From positions 56,001-120,000 of the forward strand of contig JAUIRK010000692.1 of the NCBI GenBank assembly GCA_030549495.1: 64,000 nt of DNA, in the 5' to 3' direction. This document shows, one piece after another, positions 34,429 through 45,751 of this stretch. The translations under genes and the position numbers were made by a program. Position 1 is the first letter of the stretch. Every line of letters starts with the position of its first letter. The stretch comes from Nectonema munidae. Taxonomy: Eukaryota; Nematomorpha; Nectonematoida; Nectonematidae. The notes beneath the pieces were generated by a model that made no database searches, was not told where the DNA came from, and saw only the letters and a program-made list of their open reading frames with translations.

Positions 34429-34692
34429 TTTCAACTCTGACAGGAACTTTGACTTCCTTTTGTGATGTCATGAACGTGTAGACTCCTTGATCAAAGAGCG
34501 TAACATCTTGCAAGATCAATTTATGAACAGTGCCCACTTGAGTGATTTGTATGCGCTCTTCTTGAACCAAGTCAACGCCATCCTTCTTCCAATTGAAGTG
34601 CAAGGGGACATCGCCCATCTCAATCGTGTACTCCATTTTGCCGCCCTCCTTGACCAAAACTTCTTCCTTGGTCTCCACTTTGCGTGGAACAT
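34429..34692 (-). CDS. Giant muscle protein exon 12: Ig domain, subtype A
   Basis: Encodes VETKEEVLVKEGGKMEYTIE, LHFNWKKDGVDLVQEERIQI and DQGVYTFMTSQKEVKVPVRV. Acceptor TTTGTAG, donor AGTAAAC, phase 1. Confidence 0.93.
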
Positions 34693-36052
34693 CTACAAAG
34701 AGTGAGCACAAGACAAATTTAAACGCTGAATCTTCTATCTAAGGTACGCTTTTCTTTATTTTCCATGATACGACCTCAATTGGATAAAGATGTGAAAAGA
34801 CTTCTCATATTATATATTCACTATATACACCATTTTTTGTTCTATTTTGTCTATTTGCAATTCTATTTTGCCTTTTTGCAATTCTATTTTGTCTATTTGA
34901 AATTCTATTTTGTCTTTTTGAAATACTAATTTGTCTTTTTGGAATACTAATTTTTCTTTTTGCGATTCAAACTAAATAATCAGATGTGGTTTTTTGAAAT
35001 AATATTAAATGTCAACTAAAAAGATATTACTTAATTAAAGTAGAATATTTTGTAATAAACTTAATGAAAATATTTTACACTTTAACTATGGAATAATGCT
35101 TTGATAAACGGTCTCATTGTTTTGCAAACTTCACACAACAGATGTCAAAACAATATAAACACAACAAAATCAAAAATTTTAATTTAGATAGATTTGAAAA
35201 AAGACAAATAGAACTAAAAATGGTATAAATTACATATTACGACGATATATCTAATTTTTCTGTGAGATTAATTTGATAGTTTTATGAAAAAAAGTTTATT
35301 GCGTATAATACATTTTTTAACAATTTTGACACAAACTTTCCTATTCATATAAATAATTTGATATAATAATAATGATTCTATGATTTGATATAATAAACGT
35401 CAGAGACAACTATAGGTAAAAATCCTTGTATTTTTGAAAATGAATGGAAACAATGCATTTTTAATCATCTCTCTATGTTTGAGTTTGAACGTTAGCTACA
35501 TCATCAGGTAACTAAAAATATAAACGCACTAATTCCTAATACAATTAATCTGTTTTCTCCATATCTCTATGTTTTAGAGTAGTCACCTTTATCTGACTAA
35601 AAATAATTCTTCTCAAACATAGATTTCTAATGAACTCTGATTTAATTCGAATGTACCAATTTTGAAATAGTTGGAGGTAAAAGCCAAATCAATTAGAAAG
35701 AAAAATACTTAATTTCATGTTATAAGTCATAACGAAATTTAACTAAGATATTTCATTTAATACTAGATCTAATACATGTATATTTATGTAAAATTGTTTT
35801 GATAGTGAGTGAATCCAAAATGAATAAGAGTGAGATCATTCGCAAGGCCGAGATTTTTGAAAATGAATCCTCGCATTCGTATTTTTCACAAGTTTTCTAT
35901 ATAAGATAAGAGACGCTTTTTATTCTATGGGGCAGTGACTCCACTCAGCCTGAATGTGTTAAGTACCAGAAATAAAAATCAAAAAGAAAATCATTTTCTA
36001 ATTCAAATGTTGAATATTTTGAATACAAGATTTTTAAAAGAATCAAAAAAAC
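34693..36052. other. Intron carrying a 400-bp MITE
   Basis: Apart from the MITE at 34827-35226 nothing was recognised. Confidence 0.5.
34827..35226. mobile_element. MITE, ACCATTTTT family, copy 1
   Basis: Bounded by ATACACCATTTTTTG on the left and CTAAAAATGGTAT on the right, an inverted pair. The left subterminal region holds four to five copies of a 19-21-nt repeat of the type TCTATTTTGTCTTTTTGAAA. The same element occurs in opposite orientation at 58272-58693. It has no coding capacity. Confidence 0.75.
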
Positions 36053-36325
36053 CTCTAACAAAGACTTTGATGAAGATCTCTTGAGCTTCTGCGATCAAAG
36101 AGTATTGGCCAGCATCTTCTAACTGCACGTCTGCAATGGAAACTCTGTGATAGGTCGGTCTTGGAGACTCAATGCGGATTCTTGGGCTGGGAAGCAGGTC
36201 TTTGCCATTCACTTGCCAAGCAAAGTCTTCAACAGGACGCGAAAATTCAACACTCAACTCAATACTGTCTCCACGATTAACCACAACATTATCTGACTTG
36301 GAAATCACGTCCAAAGGAGGAGAAG
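36053..36325 (-). CDS. Giant muscle protein exon 11: Ig domain, subtype C
   Basis: Encodes DVISKSDNVVVNRGDSIELS, FAWQVNGKDLLPSPRIRIES and QLEDAGQYSLIAEAQEIFIK. Subtype C has a GDSIELxVxxSRP strand B, a shorter C-D region and DAGxYxLxA in strand F. Phase 1; the donor GGTTTTT is poor. Confidence 0.88.
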
Positions 36326-39300
36326 CTTAAAATGAAGAAAATAAACATTTGTATAGGAGTGAACTTTTTACAAATCGTCTTTCAATTGAAAATCGTATAC
36401 TGCATGCTTCGTCATGAGCAGACTTTCTGTCGATGAAGAATTGATTGAATGGACTTTTTGGCCCAATGATTATTATTATTTAATTGAACAGACAATTCGT
36501 AGAATAATACCAAAAACATACATTTGTTAATTTATACAATTGTTTTACAAATGTTGTGCGATTGCTTGTATTCTATTTTTCTAAATTGAAGACTGAACAT
36601 TTGGGTACTGGGAAATTCGATCCACGTTACTTTGGTACCAACAATCTGGTACACGTCATTTCAGTGCGAGAAAATTTGGCTAATACGACATTTAGCCAAA
36701 GAAAAATTATTAAGCCGTTTTAGGCGGAAGATGGACATTTTGGCATTAGTAAGTAAGGTTAGCTGTCAAGTTTTTCATTCTTTTTATAAATATAAAATTA
36801 TTTATAATTAACTATTTTATAATAATAATCAATTTTATTAAAAATGAACACATTATAAAATAATTTTTATAAATTTAAAATATATCAAATTTATTTAAAA
36901 AATAAAAAATTTTATAAAAAAATTTAAAAATCAATTTATAATAAAAATGAATACATTATAAAATAATTTTTATTCGCATGTTACGTAAGTCTCTATGTGA
37001 ACTATTAAAAAAGACACAAATATGTGACCAAATTAAAACATATGAAATTTTTTGTATTTTTTGATATAAGTTTCTAATTATGAAAAATTTTATAAAAATG
37101 AATCAATGAAAAAAATATCGGCGTAATTTTTTTTACAATTTTATCGATCTTATCAATAAAAAAATATTGGGGTAATTTTTTTCACAATTTTTTGATAAAA
37201 TTCTAAAAATTATTTTGTAAAAAGTTTTAAAACAGTTTGTAAATGAAATGGAAGAACATAAAAGATAAAATAAAATAATTAAACTTAATCTTATTAACGC
37301 CATCTATAAAATAAAAATTTTTAGAGGGAATATAATCGCATTTTGGAAACTGCTTATTGAAGTGAAATATATTTTTATATAACAATGCCGAGGAATGTTT
37401 TTAACTTTTTTAAAAGTTAAATTTGCTTTTTCTCCCAAAAATCTAAATAAAATATTCAAAGTAAATATAAAAATAAGAAATTTATCAATCCATTTGTATA
37501 GAAGATGTAAAATAATATGACCATAGTAGAAAGGACAAGATTAATTTTAACTTAAAGATTCTTCCATTGTTTCCAAAATTTAAAATAAAATATTCAAAGT
37601 AAATATAAAAATAAGAAATTTATCAATCCATTTGTATAGATGTAAAATAATATGACCATAGTAGAAAGGACAAGATTAATTGATGTAAAATAATATGACC
37701 ATAGTAGAAAGGACAAGATTAATTTTCTTAGCTAGATTCTTCCATTGTTTCCAAAATTCAAAATAAAATATTCAAAGTAAATATAAAAATAAGAAATTTA
37801 TCAATCCATTTGTATAGAAGATGTAAAATAATATGACCATAGTAGAAAGGACAAATTAATTTTCTTAATTTAAAGATTCTTCCATTGTTTCCAAAATTCA
37901 AAATAAAATATTCAAAGTAAATATAAAAATAAGAAATTTATCAATCCATTTGTATAGATGTAAAATAATATGACCATAGTAGAAAGGACAAGATTAATTT
38001 TCTTAACTTAAAGATTCTTAATATAATCTTAAAGCAAAATCTTAAAGCTATGGCACAAGTTTTATCAATAGTCTTGTCTAAGTTATTGTAATCATGTAAC
38101 CACACTGTTTTTACAATTTATTGATCGAGAATAACTAAAACTAATTTTCAGCAATGTTTTGAAAATAGGATCGAAAAGAGAAATTGAAAAAGGAAGCAAA
38201 AAGCTGACTGTATAATCGAGCAAAAGAACTTATCTAGGCGATGAACAGAGTGTTGTTGGCACTCATTTTGTGACTCAGTTCAATTCAGATTATTATAGAT
38301 CAAAATATTATATTCATATGCTTATATTAAGATAAATTGTAATGTATTATTCAGATAAGATCAAAAATCCTAAAATTCTTATTCGGTTGGCTTGTTTTGT
38401 ATGATGTATTTCTTATCGAAATAAGAAAACAGATTGCTATCGATTCTGATGGCGATGAATTTTGACTATGTCATTGAAAACATTTATCAGAGTATTGTAA
38501 TTCATTGTGTAAATTGAAACCGATCATTGAATTTTGCGAAAAAATATTTTGTATTATTTTTATTATAATGAATCAACAAACCCAGACACTCAAAATTTTT
38601 ATAGATAGAAATATTTATCCAAAAATAAAAGCAATCCCAATTAACAGCGAATTACCTGTCACGCGAAGACAAAACGGAACAAAAAAGTTTGACATATGAA
38701 TATAAGAGTACATTAGAAATAAACAAACCCAGATAGATCAACGTTACATGGTATAGTAAGGCGTAGAATATATCAAAAATGATTGTCTTTTGCACATAGA
38801 ACATTTACAAGTTGTACAACTACGTGTACCTCTTGTCCTTGGCCCGCAATCTGGTATCCAACAGACTCTAGTTAGTGAACTAAAATTCTAAGAACTTTTT
38901 TAAAGCGGCCATCTGGCCTTTAATAATATTTCATGAAACTAATATTTGATCTTACTTTTTTGGAACCTTTGTTTATTCTATGTATTCTTATTGATATTTT
39001 AAACTACGACTTGTATCTCATTCATTTTGTATAATTTCTTTTACTCAATTTTTTTAAATAAACGTTCTCTCTCTCTATTTTCTTGATTTGAACAAAATCC
39101 ATAATGCAATAAAATATTCCTTATTGGTCTAGGAATATTTGACATGTTGGAGCGAATGAACATAGATTGTTTCCAAAGTTTTCTCAAGATATAATGCCAA
39201 CTTGTTTGGCGGAGCTATATATCAGTACACTTTCGCGCTACAAGTTTTATATATTTTTTCCTGTTTCGTAAATTAATTGCGTTTCTTTTGAGAAAATATT

Positions 39301-39639
39301 TTTGGAATACGTTGTATTATTCTTGTAAGAAATTTCCAACTAAAAATCTTTTATTATCACTTTTTTTATAAAAATGAAATAATAATAATTATACACCAGC
39401 TAATTGTCAATTATTATTATTATCAAAATTTATTTCTCGCCACCTAATCTTTTAAGATTCCTTGATCACTTCACTTTGATTGAAATTAAACACAAGGAAA
39501 GCCCAGAACTGTTGATAAATGATTATAGAAAAAAAGCAGTTGGTTTAAATCGCATTATTATTTTATCATTTGGTTTTAGAAAGACTTCAGCATTGAGATT
39601 GTTCAAAAAATGTAAAATTAGCACTAAAGGAATCCTTAC
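36326..39639. other. 3.3 kb intron with a satellite block
   Basis: Holds the tandem repeat at 37444-38025. The rest, including a short open frame at 38505-38699, has no recognisable content. Confidence 0.5.
37444..38025. repeat. Tandem repeat, about 138-140 bp unit, four copies
   Basis: The landmark TATTCAAAGTAAATATAAAA recurs at 37453, 37591, 37769 and 37909. The spacing is 138, 178 and 140 bp. The longer second unit results from an internal repeat of about 42 bp (TGTAAAATAATATGACCATA and onward). Units also share CCATAGTAGAAAGGACAAG and TTCTTCCATTGTTTCCAAAA. It is non-coding. Confidence 0.92.
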
Positions 39640-39903
39640 GTGTAACGTGTAGCCTTGTTTTGATTTCTTTCTTTGAAGTAGTGAAGGAATATACGCCATC
39701 ATCAAAAGGAAGAACTTGGTCGATGACGATTTTGTGTGTGATGGAGTCGCTGGTGAGACGAATTCTCTCACTCTCGACAACTTCAACGCCATCTTTTGTC
39801 CATTTAAAGGATGGAGTGGGCTCTGATGTTGAAATCGTGTACTCCCATTTGTCCCTCTCTTTAACGTATATATCCTCTTTTGTGACAACGTGTCGAGGCA
39901 CAT
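39640..39903 (-). CDS. Giant muscle protein exon 10: Ig domain, subtype A
   Basis: Encodes DVPRHVVTKEDIYVKERDKW, EPTPSFKWTKDGVEVVESER and LPFDDGVYSFTTSKKEIKTR. Acceptor TTGTCTAG, donor CGTAAGG, phase 1. DVPR also opens exon 12, and both follow a subtype C domain. Confidence 0.93.
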
Positions 39904-40337
39904 CTAGACAAAATAGAAAGAAGATTCGTATACTCCACGAAAAATGATCACAAATTGTTGAGGCTAGATGTGTATATTTTGGGTATTGTGATGTTCTTAA
40001 TTTTGGTTAAAACCATCCTTTAAATTTGTCAAGGAAAGTTTTTATTATGACAATAAATTTAAAAAAATACTTTGCTTGCTTAAAATGGAGTGATAAAATG
40101 TTTATTTGCCTTTAAAAAAATAAAAAACTATATATAATTCTTGTCGCTAGTTATTTTCAGTATTGTAGGGTCATTGACCTCTAAATTATATTAAATTAAA
40201 ATCTTTTCGTATCTATTGGCTAAAGGTATTTTCTTTCGGAAAAGGTTTTATCTAGAGTTAGGTTTGCATCAATTTTTTTATAATTGAATATAGACGACTA
40301 CCAAACAAGCAGACATCAACAAATACAAAAGGCTTAC
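39904..40337. other. Intron, nothing recognised
   Basis: AT-rich spacer between subtype C and subtype A Ig exons. Confidence 0.5.
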
Positions 40338-40625
40338 CTCTAACCAAGAGCTTGGAAGAAACTTCAGTTCCATCCGCAATCAATTTGTATTCGCCGTGAT
40401 CTTGCAATTGCACATCCGATATAATCACTTTATGCAAAGTCTCCTCATCAACGATTTGGACACGCTCATCTTGAACAAGACGTACGTTATTCTTCCTCCA
40501 TTCGGATGATGCTGGCTTTTGAGACAACTCGACTTTAATCTCAACTTTGTCTCCCTTGTTCAGTGTGATGGTTGACTCCGATTTGGAAACCACTTGGATG
40601 GGAGAAACTTGAACTTCTCTCTTAA
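40338..40625 (-). CDS. Giant muscle protein exon 9: Ig domain, subtype C
   Basis: Encodes VSPIQVVSKSESTITLNKGD, SSEWRKNNVRLVQDERVQIV and QLQDHGEYKLIADGTEVSSK. Acceptor CCTTTAG, donor GGTAAGC, phase 1. 96 codons, the same length as exon 2, which is the other long subtype C domain. Confidence 0.92.
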
Positions 40626-41196
40626 CTAAAGGTATAAGCATTTTTCACTAAAGTAAGAGATTATGATTTTTAAAAAAACGAGTCAAAGAAGACGCATCTT
40701 TCATTTGTTCTCTTCATCTTACAACCATAGAAAGTTTAACCGAATTATAGTTTACTTTGATTTTATAAAAACTACTTTATCTAAAGATTTATTTTCTTTC
40801 TTTAACCCTTCTGAAATATAGGTTAGAGCCAAGAATTTTTAATCTGATTAAAAAAAATTTATGTTTCATAGAAAACGATTGTAGATCAAAATTTAATTTA
40901 CAATGATGTTTTGACATTCACTTCTGGAAAGGATTTAACTCGTCATTTTGATGATATATCTAGGAATGGATCTCACGTTTCTGGAAAACGAAAAAAAATA
41001 AGTACAAAAACTTGATTCAAAGTTCTTAATGCTTTGAAAAAATTTTTAGTCATTTTTTGGTCTTAATTATAATCATGTGCATCTTTTAAATGTCATCGTT
41101 TTTTACCCAACCCGTAAAAGAAGTATAAATATGCTAAAATGGCACGGTAATAATGCTAATTTGTTTGCTATAAGACGTAAATGAATTTTGCGATAC
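40626..41196. other. Intron, nothing recognised
   Basis: AT-rich spacer between linker exon 8 and Ig exon 9. Confidence 0.5.
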
Positions 41197-41370
41197 CGTC
41201 AGAAATAACTTCACGCGTTATCCTTTCAGTCACTTCCCTTGATGGAACAACCTCAACCTTTTCTGAAACTTGCTTCACTTGAGGCACATCTTCCCTGGGC
41301 GCTCCGATCTTTACGTAGACTTCTGGTTCTGTTTCTGGAGAAATTATCGCTTGAGCTTTAATAACCAAAT
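41197..41370 (-). CDS. Giant muscle protein exon 8: Val/Glu/Pro-rich linker
   Basis: 58 codons with SPETEPEVYVKIGAPREDVP and KQVSEKVEVVPSREVTERIT, a PEVK-like composition. Acceptor TTTTTAAG, donor GGTATCG, phase 1 at both ends. It is the last of four successive linker exons without an Ig between them. Confidence 0.8.
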
Positions 41371-42970
41371 CTTAAAAAATAAGAATTAGAATATGCAATC
41401 AATATTTGTTATTAGGACACCGACGGTCTTAAATTTTTAGTTCAGTTTACAAATACAGCCCTTGATCAGATTTTCTCGTGTAAACTAAATAATTGGTATT
41501 TACCTACGTCAAATATTAAAGTTATTTAAATTTTTTAGCAGCCTTAAAAATTATAATTACAGAGAAAATGTTTTAAATTGATATAAAAAAGTTTAAAAAT
41601 TTGTTTTTAATAACATTTCAATTAAAAATGTAAATTTTAGTCTTCCTATTTTTAATTCAAAAATAAACTATATATATTTCACCCTTAAACCTTTAAAAAA
41701 AGCTTTTCTAAAGCCTGACACAGCAATAGAGTCAAAACGAAGCCTTTTGCTTTTGAAAAATCAAATAATTTTAAATAACAAATAACTGTAGTAAAATTAC
41801 AATACAATTTAAAGTTTAGGAAAACTTTGTATTCTACATGGAAATTTGTAAAATGTGAACATCTTTCAATGATTACCAAACAACATCTAAGAGAAGTAAT
41901 TGGAACCTTTTAACACAAGTTAAGCCTAATTTTAACAACGATTTATCTAAAAACGAACCTTATTTTAATTAATTAATTATTAATAAGTTTGTATTTTCTT
42001 TAATCTAAAAATTTTACCTTTCGTTTTTCTTACTTTATTCAAACATATGTAAGTATGCTAGCCCAAATTAAAATAAATTAATATGATTTCGCTAAAACTA
42101 GTTGAAAATTATTGGAGTACGAATTAGCAAAAGAATGTATTGAAGAACTAACTAAAATCATTGAAAGATTAGAATACGAATGATTGAATGATTAATAATA
42201 TTGCAATTGGTAAAATTTAACAGAAAGATTATCAATAAATACGAATTAAAAAATTAATAATAAATCCTAATGAATGAATGAATGAATGAATGAATGAATG
42301 AATGAATGAATGAATGAATGAATGAATGAATGAATGAATGAATGAATGAATGAATGAATGAATGAATGAATGAATGGATTAAATATTAAGCTGTTAAATT
42401 TGTTGGTAAATAATAATAAATTGAGTTATACTACTAGTTTTGCGAAAATAAGATTATAAGAAAAATAAGATAAATAAAATATATATATTTATTCAAAAAA
42501 TCCTTAAAATAAAATTTTTTTAAATATTTCTTCAGAAGAAACTATTTCTATTGTATCTACAACATCATGTTTGTCATTCACTTCTATAAAAACCAATATA
42601 AATCTTTTTTTTCTATATTCATTGAATTTTTGAATTCAGACTTTCAAATCGTATTTCTTTTCCTTTCGTTGCAATTTTAAATTAAAAGATCAATAAAGAT
42701 CTTTCAACACAAAATTCCTATTTTCAATATTATATAAATTAAATTAGTTTTTTTAAATAATTTTGGCAATATTTTTTAAAAATTTTCTACAAAATATTGA
42801 TTTGACAAAAATGCCCTTCTAATTTTTGTCCGAAAGCAAGTTATATGTTTCCTTTGGGAAGGGCTTATTTCCAACAAAACTTTAGAACTTATCATTAATA
42901 ATTATTAACTTAGAATTTAACCCTTTGAGCACCAGTCTCCCCAGTGTTGGAAGAAATGAAAATCACGTGC
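41371..42970. other. Intron with a TGAA microsatellite
   Basis: Contains the TGAA array at 42271-42376. Near 42920, TTAACCCTTTGAGCACC resembles one end of a piggyBac-type MITE, but the second end is not clear. Confidence 0.5.
42271..42376. repeat. TGAA tetranucleotide array
   Basis: About 26 uninterrupted copies of TGAA (106 bp). Preceding text has scattered GAATGATT variants that suggest slippage growth. It is a likely polymorphic locus. Confidence 0.97.
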
Positions 42971-42984
42971 CTTAACTTAAATAT

Positions 42985-43875
42985 CAATCAATCAATCAAT
43001 CAATTTTACGGCTAATGTTCCTAGCACGCTGGGGTTTAGCCGGTTTTTACCACTATGGCATCTAATCTCTCATTATTTTACGTCTCCATTCATCTGTATT
43101 TTGCTCGTCCCCTAATGCTAAATGTCTTTTGCTCATGTCTTTTTTGACTATTTCTATCCATGTCATCTTTGGCCTGCCTTTACTCTTACCTAAAGTTTGA
43201 TTTTTATAGGCTTCTTTAATTAGATCACAGGAAGGTCTTCTATTTACATGCCCAAACCACCTTAACCTTTGTATTTCTAATACTTTATTTATTTCATTTA
43301 CTTGACATAAACTTCTTGTCTTTTCATTACTTATTTTATCTTTTAAATTAAATTTGCACATGATTCTTAACATCCTCATCTCTGTGGTGTTTAGTCTATT
43401 TTTCTCAGATTCTTTTAAAGCCCAACTTTGGTCACCATACACTAAACTAGACATAATATAACTTCTATAAAGAAAACCCCTTAATTTTAACGAAAAGATA
43501 CTATTGACTTAACGCTTTAAATTTTTCCAAGTTAGTTGTATTCTATGTTGTACAGTTACTTACACGACTTGTTTTGTCTAAAACCTCACCTAAATAACAA
43601 AATTGTTTACCCTCTTCTAATTCTACGCCGCCTACTACTACTACTTTTTCTTCCAATACTACATCGGTATTTGGGTTGAAACATAAACAGCACCTACACT
43701 TAAAATTTGTTGTAATTATCAAACTGCTCTTAATGTTTGAGCATTCTTATGTAGCCACGCATTGCACTGTACACAAAGAATAGAGTTTCTTTTAACTCTT
43801 TTTTCGCAAACTTCACATGGATCTATTTTGGAAACTGTGTTCTCAGTACCCTTAAAAGAATCGCTAATTTTCATC
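42985..43875 (-). mobile_element. 5'-truncated LINE fragment (L2/RTE-like) with a PHD-like finger
   Basis: The end of a non-LTR polyprotein on the minus strand. The upstream piece has a Cys4-HC3-like finger (DPCEVCEKRVKRNSILCVQC, NAWLH), then GGVELEEGKQFCYLG. After a frameshift comes SLVYGDQSWALKESEKNRLN, EMRMLRIMCKFN and IQRLRWFGHVNRRP, the standard tail of such reverse transcriptases. Its 3' end finishes in an ATTG tetranucleotide tail (seen as CAAT repeats at 42985-43005), as these families do. The piece at 43062-43454 is open for 130 codons; the rest is broken. Confidence 0.85.
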
Positions 43876-44050
43876 CAATTAGTTTTAACTTAAATATATA
43901 AAATTCAATTGAAAAAGAAAACAACCGATTAATCTTCAATATTCTGATCGTCAAGGACTTGGTGTTTATTTTAATGGATTTTATAATCAAACTGAAAATG
44001 TATTCGTTTGGAGTGCGCATTTATCATTCTAGTGTTAAAGCATCGCTTAC

Positions 44051-44209
44051 CTGGTTCGGGAGATGAAGGAGGTGATTCTTTCTTCATTTCAACAAATCCC
44101 TCATACACCGGCTTAGTCTGCTCCATTCTTTCAACGAATGACGTATAGTCCTCTTTCGGCAATTCCTTCGATTTGATAACCGCTTCTGTTTGATACACTA
44201 AAGGCTCTT
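44051..44209 (-). CDS. Giant muscle protein exon 7: charged linker
   Basis: 53 codons with AVIKSKELPKEDYTSFVERM and EMKKESPPSSPEPG. The SPPSSPEP end is a plausible proline-directed phosphorylation site. Acceptor AATTTTAG, donor GGTAAGC, phase 1. Confidence 0.82.
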
Positions 44210-44669
44210 CTAAAATTGCACGTCAAAAATTGGATGAAATTTAAAGACTTTATACAATGCCAGAACAAGAGTATAATAATAGTAATTACAGTGAAATCTG
44301 GTTATAACGAAATCCCGGAAGTAGCGTGCGAATTTCCTAGCCCATTCAAAGCCACAAAGTCATTTTAAATTAATCTGATATAATGCAGCTCCCCACAAAC
44401 AACGTAAGCAAGGGTTTTGATCAACTTTATTTGAATCATATTTCGGTGTTAACGAATGTCATAATGACCAAGCGTTTCAGTGTTGTAAAACTCTTATATT
44501 ATTATTATTATTGTAAAATATCTTTTTATAAGGATAAATTTCAAAAGGGAATAAAATTGAAAGTATAAATAAATTTTTTTTTACAAAAACTAGTATTTAA
44601 ATTAATTTTTTAAGATTCAAATTACTAAATTTTTGACTTGATGAATGTGTAAGTTTTAAGACTTCTTAC
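44210..44669. other. Intron with a pogo-like terminus
   Basis: ACAGTGAAATCTGGTTATAA at about 44290 resembles a pogo/Tigger terminal repeat; the second end was not found. Confidence 0.4.
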
Positions 44670-44789
44670 CTTCGTCGAATTCCATTTCTGTGGTTACTGT
44701 CTTTTGCTCTCCACCTTCTTCAACGATTCTTTCGAAGTAGCCTTCTCGAATCTCTATCTCCTTTCTTCTTTTCTCTTCGAAGTATTGTT
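44670..44789 (-). CDS. Giant muscle protein exon 6: charged linker
   Basis: 40 codons, very Glu-rich (QYFEEKRRKEIEIREGYFER, then IVEEGGEQKTVTTEMEFDE). Acceptor CACTCTAG, donor GGTAAGA, phase 1. Probably helical. Confidence 0.82.
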
Positions 44790-45637
44790 CTAGAGTGCAC
44801 AAATTTTGAGATAAAATATTACTTAACTACATATGCATAAGATAACAACAAAAATATATACTTTCACATTGAAAAATAATAAAGGTTCGATTTTCCTAAG
44901 TCTTTAGAGATTCTTAAAGAAATATCTTTTTATAGACACTTAAATGAATACTATCCGATAATAATCGATTCACTTGGGTTAAATTGTTAGTTCTATGAAT
45001 TAATATGTTGTACAAAAATTTGCACACATTAAAACATAATATATTTTCACACAAAACATTCACCCTATATTTTATGAATAATTAAAATGTTTATTTATCC
45101 ATTTTAATGTAATTTATACACATGGTAAAACTTTATTGTCAAGGGGTAAAAAATTCAAAGAGAATTTTATTTTCAAAATTTGATTGAGTTTGAAAAAATT
45201 GGAAGTTAGTCAGAGATACAAAAGCATCCTGAAGCTTATGTACATGATTTAGCATCAGAACGGAGGTTTTTAATATAACGCTTGTTACGACCTATGATGT
45301 GATCTAAATAAGATTATATATTTTTTAAAGATCTAAGATGTGTTTACTTTAATTCCCAAAAGTGTTTAATCAGCATAAAGGACATATGTGTCCTATTTTA
45401 AACATATTTTGTTTCAATGACGTAAAAGGAATTTTGGTATCAAAAATGTCGAAGTTCTAAACTTTTAATTTAAAAATGGAACTTAATGATAATTCATCGA
45501 AGAAAATTTTGAAAACTCTTTGATTTATTTTCACATAAACTTGAAAATGTCACAAAATTTTTCTGGAATTTTTTATTTGCTATTCAAAGGGTTTAAGATG
45601 ATAGTATTATTAAAACATGAACAAACTATTTTTAAAC
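44790..45637. other. Intron, nothing recognised
   Basis: AT-rich spacer between linker exons 5 and 6. Confidence 0.5.
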
Positions 45638-45751
45638 CTTGAAGGGAAATCGTTTCTGACTTAGAAGGCACAATTTGGATTCTTTTTGGCATCAACTCTT
45701 TTCCTATCACTCTTTCCTCCATGGTTTCAAAGCGCTGAGTTGTGACTTTTT
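45638..45751 (-). CDS. Giant muscle protein exon 5: charged linker
   Basis: 38 codons: VTTQRFETMEERVIGKELMP, then KRIQIVPSKSETISLQ. Acceptor TTTTCTAG, phase 1; the donor GGTTTAA is weak but keeps phase 1. Confidence 0.75.

Noticed and set aside
37444-38025. A CRISPR-like array of four repeats
   Set aside because: The whole unit is repeated head to tail, with no unique spacers.
42918-42984. A third TTAA-flanked MITE starting CCCTTTGAGCACC
   Set aside because: One end looks right, but the possible right end (GTGCCTTAA) does not form a convincing inverted repeat.
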